NCBI RefSeq assembly: GCF_029893635.1 | Contig: NZ_JARXYR010000002.1 | Coordinates: 2,765,001 to 2,829,000, forward strand | DNA: 64,000 nucleotides | Direction of reading: 5' to 3' | Source of the DNA: Variovorax sp. TBS-050B | GTDB lineage: Bacteria; Pseudomonadota; Gammaproteobacteria; Burkholderiales; Burkholderiaceae_C | In this document: positions 9,115-19,299 of the stretch, in pieces | How the letters are laid out: each line of letters begins with the position of its first letter | How positions within the stretch are numbered: the stretch's first letter is position 1 | The notes under the pieces: generated by a model | Told to the model about the DNA's origin: nothing | Databases searched by the model: none | Seen by the model: only the letters and a program-made list of their open reading frames with translations | Made by a program: the position numbers and the translations under genes

Positions 9115-9900
9115 TCAGGGCTGCGGTGCGGGCGGGGCGGCCGGGGCCGGGGCCGGCGCCGCCTGCGGCGCGCCGGGCAGGTGGGCTGCGATGACCGAGC
9201 GCCAGAGCCGGTAGCCTTCGGCCGTCAGGTGCAGCCGGTCGCCGCGGAACAGCTCCGGCCGCGGCCGGCCGTCGGCGCCGATCATCGGCGTGTAGACGTC
9301 GATGTATTCGCTGTTGGGCAGGCGGTTGAGGTAGGCCGCGATCACGTTGTTGGTCTCGCGCACCAGCGGCAGCAGGTGCTCGCGCGAGGGGCTGGGCTTG
9401 ACCGAGATGAAGCTGATGCGGGCGTCGGGCAGCTCGGCGCGCACGGTGTTGGCGAAGCGCGCGAAGCTTTCGAGCACCTGCAGCGGGGTGCGGCCTTCGG
9501 CGAGGTCGTTGTCGCCGGCATACACCAGCACCTGGCGCGGCCGGTAGCGCACCACGAGGTCGCGCGCGAACAGGCTGCAGTCGGCGAGCGTCGAGCCGCC
9601 GAAGCCGCGGTTGACGATCTCGGTCGCCTGGCCGGCGAAGTCCTGCGCAAGGCTCTTCCACATGCGCACCGTGGAGCTGCCGACGAACACCACGCCGCCC
9701 GGGGCCGGAAAGCGCTGCTGGTCGGCGCGCGCGAAGGCGGCGAGTTCGTTGTGCCAGCGCGCCTTGGCGGCCAGGTACTCGGAGGCGCTCTCGGTGGTGC
9801 CGGCGCCGTCGGCTTCATAGGGAAAGGCGGCCGACGCGGTCTGGGCGTGGGCGGCGATGGCGGCCGCCAGCAGCGCCAGCGCGGCCAGCGCGGATTTCAT
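9115..9900 (-). CDS. secreted SGNH/GDSL-type hydrolase
   Basis: This protein of about 261 residues has a signal peptide (KSALAALALLAAAIAAHA). SGNH blocks are visible: VVFVGSSTVRMW (block I, Ser nucleophile in GSS rather than GDS), GFGGSTLAD (block II Gly), YAGDNDLA (block III Asn) and DRLHLTAEGY (block V Asp/His). These define an esterase or lipase-like hydrolase acting outside the cytoplasm; the substrate is unknown. The start at 9900 fits the signal peptide; ATG 9909 is an alternative. It is the third gene after the sigma and anti-sigma genes on the same strand, so it may belong to that operon. Confidence 0.85.
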   Translation of the reverse strand: MKSALAALALLAAAIAAHAQTASAAFPYEADGAGTTESASEYLAAKARWHNELAAFARADQQRFPAPGGVVFVGSSTVRMWKSLAQDFAGQATEIVNRGFGGSTLADCSLFARDLVVRYRPRQVLVYAGDNDLAEGRTPLQVLESFARFANTVRAELPDARISFISVKPSPSREHLLPLVRETNNVIAAYLNRLPNSEYIDVYTPMIGADGRPRPELFRGDRLHLTAEGYRLWRSVIAAHLPGAPQAAPAPAPAAPPAPQP

Positions 9901-9934
9901 CGAAGGCATGGAAGACACGGAAAACGGGGATCGG

Positions 9935-10681
9935 TCAGATCGTCTTTTCAATCAGCGCGCCCTTGAACAGCACCGGCCCGGTCGGGCCGCGCTCGCTGGG
10001 CACCCCGCCCTTGGGCTCGAGGCTGATCGCCAGGGCGGGAACGCGAACATCGGATTCTGACGCAGGCAGCCGGAGCGCCGGCGCATGGTCGAGCACGCCC
10101 AGCGAGCGCGGCGCGCCGCCGGGCGGCAGCGCCCAGAGCTGCAGCGACTTGTCGGCGCCTTCGTCGTAGCTGCCGACGCGCTGCAGCACCAGTTGCCGCT
10201 TCTTCGGATCGAAGGTCACGAGCATCGAGGCGGCGGCCTGGTCGTCGGACAGCACCGCCACGTACTGGATCGCCGGCGCGTTCTGCAGCTGCGCGCGCAG
10301 GTTGACGCCGACCACCACCGCCATGACCGTGGCCAGCGCCCCGGCCGCGGCGGCGCCGCGCCAGAGCGCGAGGCTGCGCAGCCAGCCGCCGGTGGCGGGC
10401 GCGGGCGCGGCGGCGTGGCGCTGGCGGGCAAGGGCGTGCTGCGCCTGCTCGGCATCGATGATGTTGCGGATGCGGGTCCAGACCGCGGCGTCGGGCACGA
10501 CCGGCGCCTGGAACTCGGTCATGCTGGCGAGCCGGCTCTGCCACACCAGCGCGGCGGCGCGCACCGGCGCCTGTTCGCGCGCGAGGGTCTCGAAGCGGCG
10601 GCGGGCGCCGCCGCGCAGGGTGCCGAGCGCATGGCTCGCGGCCAGCAGTTCGAGCAGTTCGGGGTGGGCGAGGAGGTTCAC
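9935..10681 (-). CDS. anti-sigma factor, RskA-like membrane protein
   Basis: This 248-residue protein has a cytoplasmic N-terminal region of about 105 residues, one transmembrane helix at about 108-127, and a periplasmic C-terminal domain. That is the layout of RskA-type anti-sigma factors. I see no zinc-binding HxxxCxxC motif in the N-terminal part. It lies 16 nt after the ECF sigma gene, so it is expected to hold that sigma factor inactive until an envelope signal triggers release. Confidence 0.83.
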   Translation of the reverse strand: MNLLAHPELLELLAASHALGTLRGGARRRFETLAREQAPVRAAALVWQSRLASMTEFQAPVVPDAAVWTRIRNIIDAEQAQHALARQRHAAAPAPATGGWLRSLALWRGAAAAGALATVMAVVVGVNLRAQLQNAPAIQYVAVLSDDQAAASMLVTFDPKKRQLVLQRVGSYDEGADKSLQLWALPPGGAPRSLGVLDHAPALRLPASESDVRVPALAISLEPKGGVPSERGPTGPVLFKGALIEKTI

Positions 10682-10697
10682 GGCAGGGCGGCCTTTC

Positions 10698-11273
10698 CTA
10701 GGCGAAGCGCGCCATGCAGACGCGCAGCTTCTCGAGCCCGCGCCGGATCCAGGTCTTGACCGTGCCGAGCGGCAGCTTGAGCTGCTCGGCCAGTTCGCCG
10801 TGGCTCAGTTCGCGCAGGTAGGCCAGGCTCACCACCTCGCGCTGGCGGGCCTCGAGCTGGTTCAGGCACTGGTGCAGCGCCCAGGCCTGCTCGCTGGCAT
10901 CGGCCGTGTCGGCGGGGTTCGGGGCGTCGGCCTCGAGGGTCTCGGCCATGACCTCGTCGAATTCCTGCGTGAGCTGGGCACGGTCGGCGGTGCGCCGGCG
11001 CAGCAGGTCGAGCGAGCGGCTGCGCACGATCAGGCCCAGCCAGGCGAGCGGCGGGCTCAGCGTGTCGCGGTAGTCCGCGGCCGCGCGCCAGACCGTGATG
11101 AAGCTTTCCTGCAGCACGTCCTCGGCCCATTCGCGCTGCCGCACCACGCGCATCGCCAGGCCCATGAGCCGGGGCGCGGTGCGGTCGTAGAGCAGGCGCA
11201 GGGCGGCTTCGTCTCGGCGGCCGATGCGATCGATCAGCGCGATCAGTTCGGCGTCTGGGCTGGGGGCTGTCAT
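10698..11273 (-). CDS. ECF-family RNA polymerase sigma factor
   Basis: This protein of about 191 residues carries region 2 (residues 15-85, with WAEDVLQESFITVWR) and region 4 (about 135-185, with LSHGELAEQLKLPLGTVKTW). It is followed directly by an RskA-like anti-sigma gene. Its closest known group is the SigK/RskA type, by architecture only. ATG 11273 is preferred over ATG 11291 because the predicted promoter's -10 element at 11308-11313 would leave almost no leader for the longer form. The matched promoter pair upstream suggests it transcribes itself and the divergent DUF3455 gene. Confidence 0.88.
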   Translation of the reverse strand: MTAPSPDAELIALIDRIGRRDEAALRLLYDRTAPRLMGLAMRVVRQREWAEDVLQESFITVWRAAADYRDTLSPPLAWLGLIVRSRSLDLLRRRTADRAQLTQEFDEVMAETLEADAPNPADTADASEQAWALHQCLNQLEARQREVVSLAYLRELSHGELAEQLKLPLGTVKTWIRRGLEKLRVCMARFA

Positions 11274-11307
11274 GCGCGGATTGTGGGGCATGGGCGTGCA
11301 TGCCCCA

Positions 11308-11336
11308 GGTACGGCGCAGCCGCCCGCGCGGATTCA
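11308..11336 (-). promoter_or_regulatory. predicted ECF promoter of the sigma operon
   Basis: On the minus strand the -35 element TGAATCC (11336-11330) is followed by exactly 16 nt and the -10 element CGTACC (11313-11308). It mirrors the plus-strand promoter at 11346-11374. Shared elements with identical spacing fit recognition by the same sigma factor. Confidence 0.6.
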
Positions 11337-11345
11337 GGCAGGGGC

Positions 11346-11374
11346 TGAATCCAGCCGGCCGCGGGCTGCGTAGA
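11346..11374 (+). promoter_or_regulatory. predicted ECF promoter of the DUF3455 gene
   Basis: TGAATCC (11346-11352), a 16-nt spacer and CGTAGA (11369-11374) give a probable ECF promoter, about 75 nt upstream of the DUF3455 start. The two -35 elements form an inverted repeat (GGATTCAG, 7 nt, CTGAATCC) at 11330-11352. Confidence 0.6.
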
Positions 11375-11455
11375 GGCAGCCGGGACCGTCGAGACGCACG
11401 ACACCGAAGCACGGTCTCGATCCATTCACCCTCGAACGAAGAAAAGGAACCGACC

Positions 11456-12001
11456 ATGTACATCCGAACCCTCACGGCCGCCGCCACCGCCGCGCTGCTG
11501 GCCGCCTGCTCCGGCATGGGCGCCAAGCCCGCGATGTATTCCCAGGCCAGCCTGCCCGATGCGGTGAAGGTGCCGGCCGGCCACGCGGTCGTCATGGAGA
11601 CCGTGGGCGCCGGCGACATCACCTACGAATGCCGGGCCAAGGCGAACACGCCCGGGCAGCACGAATGGGTCTTCGTCGGGCCCGATGCCAGGTTGATGGA
11701 CCGCACGGGCCGCCAGGTCGGCAAGTACTACGGCCCGCCCGCGACCTGGGAGAGCATGGACGGCTCCAAGCTCACGGCCACGCAGGTCGCGGTGGCGCCG
11801 AACGGCAGCGGCAACATCCCGCTCCAGCTGGTGAAGGCCAACCCGGCGACGGGTGCCGGCGCGATGCAGGGCGTGAGCTACATCCAGCGCGTGGCGACGC
11901 AGGGCGGCGTCGCACCCGCCATGGCCTGCGGCGCCGCGAACATGGGCCAGAAGCAGGTCGTGAAGTACCAGGCCGACTACATCTTCTACCGCGCGGGCTG
12001 A
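11456..12001 (+). CDS. DUF3455-family lipoprotein
   Basis: This 181-residue protein has a lipoprotein signal (ALLAACSG, Cys at about residue 17). The body matches the DUF3455 pattern: TYECRAKANTPGQHEWVFVGP, LMDRTGRQVGKYYGPPATWE and a C-terminal YQADYIFY. The biochemical role of the family is unknown. AAAGGAA lies just before the ATG. It is divergent from the sigma operon and shares its promoter motif, so it is probably a direct target of that sigma factor and acts in the envelope. Confidence 0.85.
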   Translation: MYIRTLTAAATAALLAACSGMGAKPAMYSQASLPDAVKVPAGHAVVMETVGAGDITYECRAKANTPGQHEWVFVGPDARLMDRTGRQVGKYYGPPATWESMDGSKLTATQVAVAPNGSGNIPLQLVKANPATGAGAMQGVSYIQRVATQGGVAPAMACGAANMGQKQVVKYQADYIFYRAG

Positions 12002-12029
12002 GGCCCGGGCGGCGTCCCGTCCGCCGCTG

Positions 12030-12055
12030 TTTGTTAACAAATGGCAACGTATACT
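12030..12055 (+). promoter_or_regulatory. palindrome and possible -10 element
   Basis: The 12-bp perfect palindrome TTTGTTAACAAA (12030-12041) precedes TATACT (12050-12055), the best sigma-70 -10 match here, about 47 nt before the next start codon. The -35 element is not convincing. A repressor site overlapping a promoter is possible. Confidence 0.35.
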
Positions 12056-12101
12056 CCGCCCCCAAACAGGAGCGGGGCGCACCGAGGCGTGCGGACGGGG
12101 A

Positions 12102-12638
12102 ATGAAGCAAATCGCGATCGTGCTCGCGCTCTGCGTGGGCGCGTGGTATTTCTTCATCGGCGGGCGCAAGCTCGACGAGGCCATGGTGCGCAAGTACTAC
12201 GAGGCCGAGGCGCACGCGATCTACTCGCGCGATGCCGAGAAGCTCTGCAAGCAGCTCAGCAAGAAGGCCGTGATCCAGAGCAGGACGGTGATGATGGGCC
12301 GGACGCAGGAGTCCACCAACGACCGCGAGCAGGCCTGCGACGCCGCGCGCAAGACCTTCAAGCTGTTCGAGTCGGTGGGCGAGCGCATGGGCGGCATCCT
12401 CACCATCGAGTACGAGTACCACATCGACAGCATCGAGATCGCGAGCGACCGCAAGAGCGCCGTGGTCGAAGGCACCAGCGTGCTCAAGATGGGCGAGGCG
12501 GCGATGCAGTTCAGGAGCAGCTTCACGCAGCGCCTGGAACGCGAACTCGGCCAGATGCGGCTCGTGCGCGGCGACGACGTGACCGTGGTGCGCCTCGGCG
12601 GGCGCGGCGCGATGAGCCAGGGCGAGTTCTTCAAGTAG
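12102..12638 (+). CDS. membrane-anchored hypothetical protein
   Basis: This 178-residue protein has one N-terminal hydrophobic helix (residues 4-19) followed by a soluble domain with alternating helix and strand. The order, including a conserved-looking YEYHIDSIEI segment, resembles a small NTF2/SnoaL-like fold; this is only an impression. It lies 15 nt before the next membrane protein gene, so the two are probably one transcript. No function is assigned. Confidence 0.75.
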   Translation: MKQIAIVLALCVGAWYFFIGGRKLDEAMVRKYYEAEAHAIYSRDAEKLCKQLSKKAVIQSRTVMMGRTQESTNDREQACDAARKTFKLFESVGERMGGILTIEYEYHIDSIEIASDRKSAVVEGTSVLKMGEAAMQFRSSFTQRLERELGQMRLVRGDDVTVVRLGGRGAMSQGEFFK

Positions 12639-12653
12639 GCGCGGGACACCGTC

Positions 12654-13967
12654 ATGCGCGCCTCCACCATGGCTTCCGGCACGCCGCCTGCGCCCGTGCC
12701 CTTCTGGCACCGGCTCAACAGCTTCTTCGCCTTTCCGTTCCAGCTGCGGCCGCTGGCCTACGGCCTGCTGCTCGCGTTCTGCAGCCTGCTGTTCGAGGTC
12801 TTCCCGCTGCTGCACCCGGGCCTGGCGCTGCTGGTGATCGAGCTCGGCATCGTGCTCGCGGCCAGCCGCTACGGCTTCAAGATCACTGCGCTTGGCTCTC
12901 GCGGCATCTGGCGCTCCGAGGACTTTCCGCGCACGCTCGACGACGAATGGGTGCACCTGCCGTGGAAGCTGTTCGCGATCTCGCTGGTGCAGGGCCTGCT
13001 GATCGGCTGGCTCTCGTGGTTCCAGCCGGTGCTCGGCACCGTCGCGCTGTTCGTGATGTCGTTCACCTTCCCGGCCGCGGTGATCGTGCTGGTGCAGTCG
13101 GGCAGTTTCTTCCAGGCGATGAATCCCGGCCACGTCATGGACGCGATGCGCATCATCGGCTGGCCCTATGCGCTGCTGTGCTTCTTCCTCTTCCTGCTGA
13201 GCACGGGCGCGCAGATCGCGACGGCCATGCTGCTGCCGATGATCGACGGAATGATCGCGCTGCCGATCGTGAACTTCGCATTCATCTATTTCGGCTGGGT
13301 CATGGCGAGCCTGCTGGGTTACGTGATGTACCAGCACCACGACGCCTTCGGCATCGAGCTGCTGCCCGGCGGCGGCAGGGACGACGGCGCGCCGGTGGAC
13401 CGCCGAACGCCCGAGCAGATCGCCGCCCAGCGCACCGACGCCGAGGTGGCGCAGTGCGTGACCGAGGGCGACGTGGCCGGCGCGCTCGCGCTGGCCTACG
13501 AGGCGCAGCGGGTGGCCGCGCCCGACGACCTGGCGGCGCAGCGGCGCTACCACCGCGTGCTGCTGCTCGCGCCCGACAAGGCCGAGACGCTGCTCGACCA
13601 GGCCAGGCGCTTCATTCCGCTGCTGCTGCGGCGCGACCTCGCCTCCGAGGCGCTCAAGGTCTTCCGCGCCTGCCGCGAGAAGGACAAGGGCTTCGCGCTC
13701 GAAGACGCTGCGGCGGTGATGGCGCTGGCGCGGGCCGAATGGCGCAACGGCGACGCGCATGCCGCGCTCGCGCTGCTGTCGGGTTTCGACCGGCGCTTCC
13801 GCGGCCATGCGGCGATTCCGCAGGCCTACGAACTCGCGGCCCGGGTGCTGGTGCAGGGGCTCGGCCGCGGCGACATGGCGCAGCCGATCCTGGCCACGCT
13901 GGAATCGCGCTATCCCGACAGCGAGCAGACGCAGGAAGTGCGCTGGCTGCTGCGGCCGGCGGCCTGA
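12654..13967 (+). CDS. polytopic membrane protein with TPR-like C-terminal domain
   Basis: This protein of 437 residues has an N-terminal half with about five transmembrane helices (around residues 20-230). The C-terminal half is soluble, alpha-helical and Ala/Leu/Arg-rich, with a tetratricopeptide-like pattern (for example GDVAGALALAYEAQRV). I do not recognise a named family; it recalls DUF4013-type membrane proteins fused to a helical repeat. A second in-frame ATG at 12669 is possible. It is probably co-transcribed with the upstream anchored protein. Confidence 0.75.
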   Translation: MRASTMASGTPPAPVPFWHRLNSFFAFPFQLRPLAYGLLLAFCSLLFEVFPLLHPGLALLVIELGIVLAASRYGFKITALGSRGIWRSEDFPRTLDDEWVHLPWKLFAISLVQGLLIGWLSWFQPVLGTVALFVMSFTFPAAVIVLVQSGSFFQAMNPGHVMDAMRIIGWPYALLCFFLFLLSTGAQIATAMLLPMIDGMIALPIVNFAFIYFGWVMASLLGYVMYQHHDAFGIELLPGGGRDDGAPVDRRTPEQIAAQRTDAEVAQCVTEGDVAGALALAYEAQRVAAPDDLAAQRRYHRVLLLAPDKAETLLDQARRFIPLLLRRDLASEALKVFRACREKDKGFALEDAAAVMALARAEWRNGDAHAALALLSGFDRRFRGHAAIPQAYELAARVLVQGLGRGDMAQPILATLESRYPDSEQTQEVRWLLRPAA

Positions 13968-14090
13968 GGCGTACGTCGGCGGCGGGTGGGCCGGTGGGCG
14001 CACGGCCTACCCGGCCACGCGTGGCTGGATGACCCGGCCGAACGAACGGCCGCCCGACATTCGGGGCTCCATCAAGAAGAGGAGCACACC

Positions 14091-15131
14091 ATGGCCCAGT
14101 ATCAAGCTCACCCCGCCGACGGCACCCCGCTGGACGCGGCAGCCTACCTGCCCGATGCGGTCGAACCGGGCGCCCGCGGAAGCGGCGTCTCGTGGGGCGC
14201 GATCTTCGCCGGCGCCGCGGGCGCCGCCTCGCTGTCGCTGGTGCTGCTGCTGCTCGGCACCGGGCTCGGCATGTCGTCGGTCAGCCCGTGGTCGAACCAG
14301 GGCGCCAGCGCCACCACGATCGGCATCGCGACCATCCTCTGGCTCAGCTTCACGCAGCTCGCGGCCTCGGGCCTCGGCGGCTACCTGGCGGGCCGGCTGC
14401 GCACGCGATGGATCGGCGTGCACACCGACGAGGTCTATTTCCGCGACACCGCGCACGGCTTTCTCGCCTGGTCGGTGGCCACGCTGCTGACGGCGGGGCT
14501 GCTGTCCTCGGCCGTGGGCACGATCGTCGGCGCGGGCGCGCAGGCGGGTGCGACCTTGGCGGGCGGCGCGGTGGCCGCCACCGCGGCAGCCGGGACCGGC
14601 GCGGCGGCCTCGCAGGCGGGCAGCCAGGAAAGCGGCCCCGGTGCCACGGGCTATTTCGTCGATGCGCTGTTCCGCCGCGATGCAGGCGCGCCGCCTGCGG
14701 CCACGCCGGCACCGGCACCTGCGGCCGATGCCGCGGCCACGCCGGGCATGCCGACGACGCCGACGGCACCGGCGGTGACCGCCACGCCCGCACCCGAGCG
14801 CAGCCCCGCGGCGGTGAATGCCGAGGTCACGCGCATCTTCGTGCAGAGCCTGCGCACCGGCGCGCTGCCGCCCGAGGATCGGAGCTACGTCGGCCAGCTC
14901 GTCGCCCAGCGCACCGGCATGAGCCAGCCCGAAGCGGAGAAGCGCGTGACGGACACCTACGCCAAGGCACAGGCCGCGCTCAAGGAGACGCAGGCCAAGG
15001 CGCAGGAAGCGGCCGACGCGGCGCGCAAGGCCTCGGCCTGGGCCGCGCTGTGGCTGGTGGTCTCGCTGCTAGTGGGTGCCTTCGTCGCGAGCTTCGCAGC
15101 CACCCACGGCGGCCGTCGCCGCGATCTCTGA
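14091..15131 (+). CDS. PhnA-like/hypothetical inner membrane protein
   Basis: This 346-residue protein starts at an ATG 6 nt after a GGAG site. It has two or three N-terminal hydrophobic helices (WGAIFAGAAGAASLSLVLLL and neighbours), a long Ala/Pro-rich low-complexity segment at about residues 190-240, a helical stretch and a C-terminal transmembrane helix. Similar proteins in proteobacteria are often labelled PhnA-like without evidence of function. Its stop lies only 31 nt before a 24-residue membrane peptide ORF with a strong ribosome site. Confidence 0.72.
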   Translation: MAQYQAHPADGTPLDAAAYLPDAVEPGARGSGVSWGAIFAGAAGAASLSLVLLLLGTGLGMSSVSPWSNQGASATTIGIATILWLSFTQLAASGLGGYLAGRLRTRWIGVHTDEVYFRDTAHGFLAWSVATLLTAGLLSSAVGTIVGAGAQAGATLAGGAVAATAAAGTGAAASQAGSQESGPGATGYFVDALFRRDAGAPPAATPAPAPAADAAATPGMPTTPTAPAVTATPAPERSPAAVNAEVTRIFVQSLRTGALPPEDRSYVGQLVAQRTGMSQPEAEKRVTDTYAKAQAALKETQAKAQEAADAARKASAWAALWLVVSLLVGAFVASFAATHGGRRRDL

Positions 15132-15162
15132 CCCGGCTCATCCAGAACAAAAGGAGAAACCC

Positions 15163-15237
15163 ATGCGTTCGCTTCTGCTCTATTTCCTCGGCGTGCCGAT
15201 CCCGATCATCATCCTGATCGCGCTTTTCTTCCGCTGA
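15163..15237 (+). CDS. 24-residue single-pass membrane peptide
   Basis: The ATG at 15163 follows AAGGAG (15151-15156) with 6-nt spacing, as good a ribosome site as any in the window. The peptide is MRSLLLYFLGVPIPII followed by a hydrophobic tail ending FFR, one complete transmembrane helix. It lies 31 nt after the preceding membrane protein gene on the same strand, which suggests a shared transcript. Peptides this short are normally skipped by gene callers. Its function is unknown. Confidence 0.68.
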   Translation: MRSLLLYFLGVPIPIIILIALFFR

Positions 15238-15258
15238 TGCCGCACCCGGGCGGGCTTC

Positions 15259-16744
15259 TCAGGCCCGCTCGAGCGCGCGCGTCACCATGTCGTTGGGCGC
15301 GAGCCGCAGCAGGTGCGGCAGCCAGCCGCGCGCCATCTCGCGTTCGCCCGCATGCAGCAGGCCGTTGGCGCAGACCGAGAGCGTGTCCGCCAGTTCCGGA
15401 TGGTCGGGCGCGGTCTTGAGCAGCACGTGGCAGAGCCTGTCGGCATCCTGGAACTGCCGCGCGCGCGTGAAGCGGCGCGCGAGGCGCGCCATGTCGTCGG
15501 CCTTCAGGCGCATGCCGGGGCGCGCTTGGTCGAGGTAGGTGCGGAAGCTCGCATGCTGCAGCGCGAGCGTGTCCTCGTCGGTGGCGGGCAGGCGGAAGAT
15601 GTGGCGCGCGGCGCGGTGGAAATCCTCGCCCGCGGGCTGCAGCCGCGCAGTGTTGAACCAGGCGCGCAGCGTGTCGGCGTCGCCCGGACGCAGCGCGGCG
15701 GCCGCGCGCCATTCGGTGCTCGCGGCCTCGAACTTCATCTCGGCGCCGAGCCGGCGCGCCGCCGCCACATGGCGCGCGAAGGCCTGGTCGTCGGCACCGC
15801 CGGCGGCCCGTTCGGCCGCCACCGTCTCGGGCGGCTTCACGCGGCCGAGCGCCATCGCGCCCGCCATCAGCGCGGCGCCCGTGAGCAGCCCGCCGAGGTG
15901 GGCCATGTAGGCGATGCCCTGGCCGCCGACCCAGTGCTGCAGCAGCTCGTTCGCGATCCAGGCCGGCAGGAGCAGCAGGGCGGGCGCGGTGACGTAGTTG
16001 AAATAGAAGAACAGCTGGTAGAAGAAGCGGATGCGCCGCAGCCGGTACATCACCGCGTACATGCCCATCAGCGCCGACACCGCGCCCGAGGCGCCGAGCC
16101 CGTAGCTGCCCTTGCCCGCATAGGCCCAGCCGGCGAGCAGCGAGGCGCCCACCGCGCCGAGCAGGTAGAAGCTCAGGAAGGTGCCGCGGCCGAGCGCGAG
16201 TTCGACCGAGAAGCCGAACAAAAAGAGGAACAGCATGTTGCCCAGCAGGTGGCCGGTGCTGCCATGCAGGAAGGCCGCGGTGATCCAGGTCCAGGGCTTG
16301 AACTCGGCATCCTTGCCGTAGTCCTGCGCCCAGCGCTCGGTGAAGGGCGCCGGCCGCATCGATTCGTACTGCTGGCGGTCGCGCTTCCATTCGGCGTAGC
16401 GCGGGTCGGCCGGCGTGACCACGGCATCGGCGCGCAGCTTCTGCAGGAAGGCTTTCTCGTGCTGCAGCGCTTCGAGCAGCCGCCCGACCTCGTTCTGCCG
16501 CAGCAGCCGGGCGAGCGGCCTTGGCGCGCGGCGAGTGCGTTTCCTCGAGCCATGCCACGAAGGGCGGCAGCTCCAGCGCGGGCAGCACGCTCTTCGCGTA
16601 GTAGTGGGCCGCGCGCTCCTCGGCTTTTTCCTCGCTGCGCTGCGGACCCCAGAACACCAGCATGTTCAAGAGGATCAGCAGCACCGTCATCCACGGCGGA
16701 TGGCGCCAGCTCGGCCGGTTCTCGAGCGGGATGGCGTAGAACAA
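15259..16744 (-). pseudogene. rhomboid-family intramembrane serine protease, frameshifted
   Basis: The rhomboid core is clear in one frame (15259 to about 16525): WITAAFLHGSTGHLLGN, the catalytic GASGAVSALMG (Ser) and AYMAHLGGLLTG (His), six transmembrane helices and a C-terminal helical extension. The N-terminus (MFYAIPLENRP, first helix TVLLILLNMLVFW, then FVAWLEETHSPRAK) is in another frame, reading from TTG 16744. The frames meet at about 16515-16530, where one extra base would break the gene. The fused product would be about 494 residues. A GTG at 16422 opens the downstream frame but has no ribosome site and would drop the first helix. It may be a true mutation, a sequencing error or, less likely, programmed frameshifting. 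Confidence 0.75.
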
Positions 16745-16754
16745 GCGCGGCCCT

Positions 16755-16775
16755 GGCGGGTTCGTTCAGCGCTTC

Positions 16776-16781
<6 letters not shown>
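16755..16781. repeat. solo arm of the 30.5-kb palindromic repeat
   Basis: These 27 bp match 24 of 27 positions at 30667-30693, including CGGGTTCGTTCA and GCTTCTCAGGC. In both places the repeat begins at the TGA stop codon of a minus-strand gene: argH here, the M20 peptidase there. Confidence 0.55.
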
Positions 16782-18173
<1,392 letters not shown>

Positions 18174-18195
18174 GGGAGCCTTGCGAGAGGCAATA

Positions 18196-19299
18196 ATGGG
18201 TTGGTTACCCGATGTATCTGTGATGCGCAATCCGGCGATTTTATCGGCCACCTCCACCGCCAAGCCTCCGGCCTCGCCCGAAAAAGGCCGTTTGCCCGCG
18301 CGCGCCGCGCGCGCGCCGCTGTTCGACGCCTGCCAGATCGGGGTGGTGCTGCGCGCGGTGCTCTTCGTCGAGGCGCTGGTGGCGGTCGCGGCGCTTTTCG
18401 TCGCCGCCTCGCCGGGCGAGTGGCTGGTGCAGACGGCCACCGTCACCGGCGGTGCGCTGCCCGCGACGCTGCTCTGGCTGGTGGCCGCCTGCGGGCTCAA
18501 GAAGCCGCTGTCGCGCCTGCCGCGGCAGGCGCAGTACGCGGCGGGCGCGGCGCTGGGCGCGATCGCGGCGCTCTACGGCTGCGGCCTGCTGCGGCTGACC
18601 GGCGTCGCCGGCACCGCGCCCTGGCTCGCGAGCGCGGTGGCGGGCGCCTTCATCGCGGGCATGGTGATGGCTGCGATGGTGCTGCGTGCGCGCGGCCAGA
18701 CGCCGGCTGCCACCACCGCGCGGCTCGAGGAACTGCAGTCGCGCATCCGGCCGCACTTTCTCTTCAACACGCTCAACAGCGCGATTGCGCTGGTGCGCGA
18801 GGAACCCGCGAAGGCCGAGGCCATGCTGGAGGATCTGGCCGAGCTGTTCCGCCAGGCGCTGGCCGATCCGGGCGAATCGGGCACGCTGGCCGACGAGATC
18901 GCGCTGGCCGAGCGCTACCTCGCGATCGAGCAGGTGCGCTTCGGCGACCGGCTGCGCATCCGCTGGGACCTCGATGCCGCGGCCAGCAGCGCGCGCCTGC
19001 CGCCGCTCCTGCTGCAGCCGCTGGTGGAGAACGCCATCAAGCACGGCGTGGAGCCGAGCCCCGAGGGCGCCAAGCTGCGCATCCGCACCGAGCGCCGCGG
19101 CAACGTGGTGGTGATCGAGGTGGTCAACAGCCTGCCGCCGCTGCGCTGGGCCGACGAGCCGCTGCCGCGCGGCCACGGCATCGCGCTCGCGAACGTGCGC
19201 GACCGGCTGCGCCTGCTGCACGACATGCAGATGCAGTTCAGCGCCGGCATGGACCAGAAGAACTACCGCGTGCGCATCGCCATTCCCGCCGAATCATGA
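18196..19299 (+). CDS. AlgZ/FimS-like (LytS-type) sensor histidine kinase
   Basis: This protein of about 367 residues has four N-terminal hydrophobic helices followed by a His_kinase (PF06580) domain. The phospho-accepting [12 protein letters not shown] contains His187. The ATP-binding part shows [11 protein letters not shown] and [13 protein letters not shown]. Such kinases lack a separate dimerisation domain and pair with LytTR regulators. GAGAGG 5 nt before ATG 18196 supports this start; ATG 18223 is possible. It overlaps the response regulator by 4 nt. Position next to argH matches Pseudomonas fimS/algZ. Confidence 0.88.
   Translation: MGWLPDVSVMRNPAILSATSTAKPPASPEKGRLPARAARAPLFDACQIGVVLRAVLFVEALVAVAALFVAASPGEWLVQTATVTGGALPATLLWLVAACGLKKPLSRLPRQAQYAAGAALGAIAALYGCGLLRLTGVAGTAPWLASAVAGAFIAGMVMAAMVLRARGQTPAATTARLEELQSRIRPHFLFNTLNSAIALVREEPAKAEAMLEDLAELFRQALADPGESGTLADEIALAERYLAIEQVRFGDRLRIRWDLDAAASSARLPPLLLQPLVENAIKHGVEPSPEGAKLRIRTERRGNVVVIEVVNSLPPLRWADEPLPRGHGIALANVRDRLRLLHDMQMQFSAGMDQKNYRVRIAIPAES

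Noticed and set aside
13985..14009. GTGGGCCG/CGGCCTAC hairpin after the TPR-like membrane protein as a terminator
   Set aside because: It has no T-tract and depends on G-U pairs, so it is too weak to call.
16422..16422. GTG at 16422 as the true rhomboid start
   Set aside because: There is no ribosome site, and clear rhomboid N-terminal sequence, including the first helix, lies upstream in another frame.
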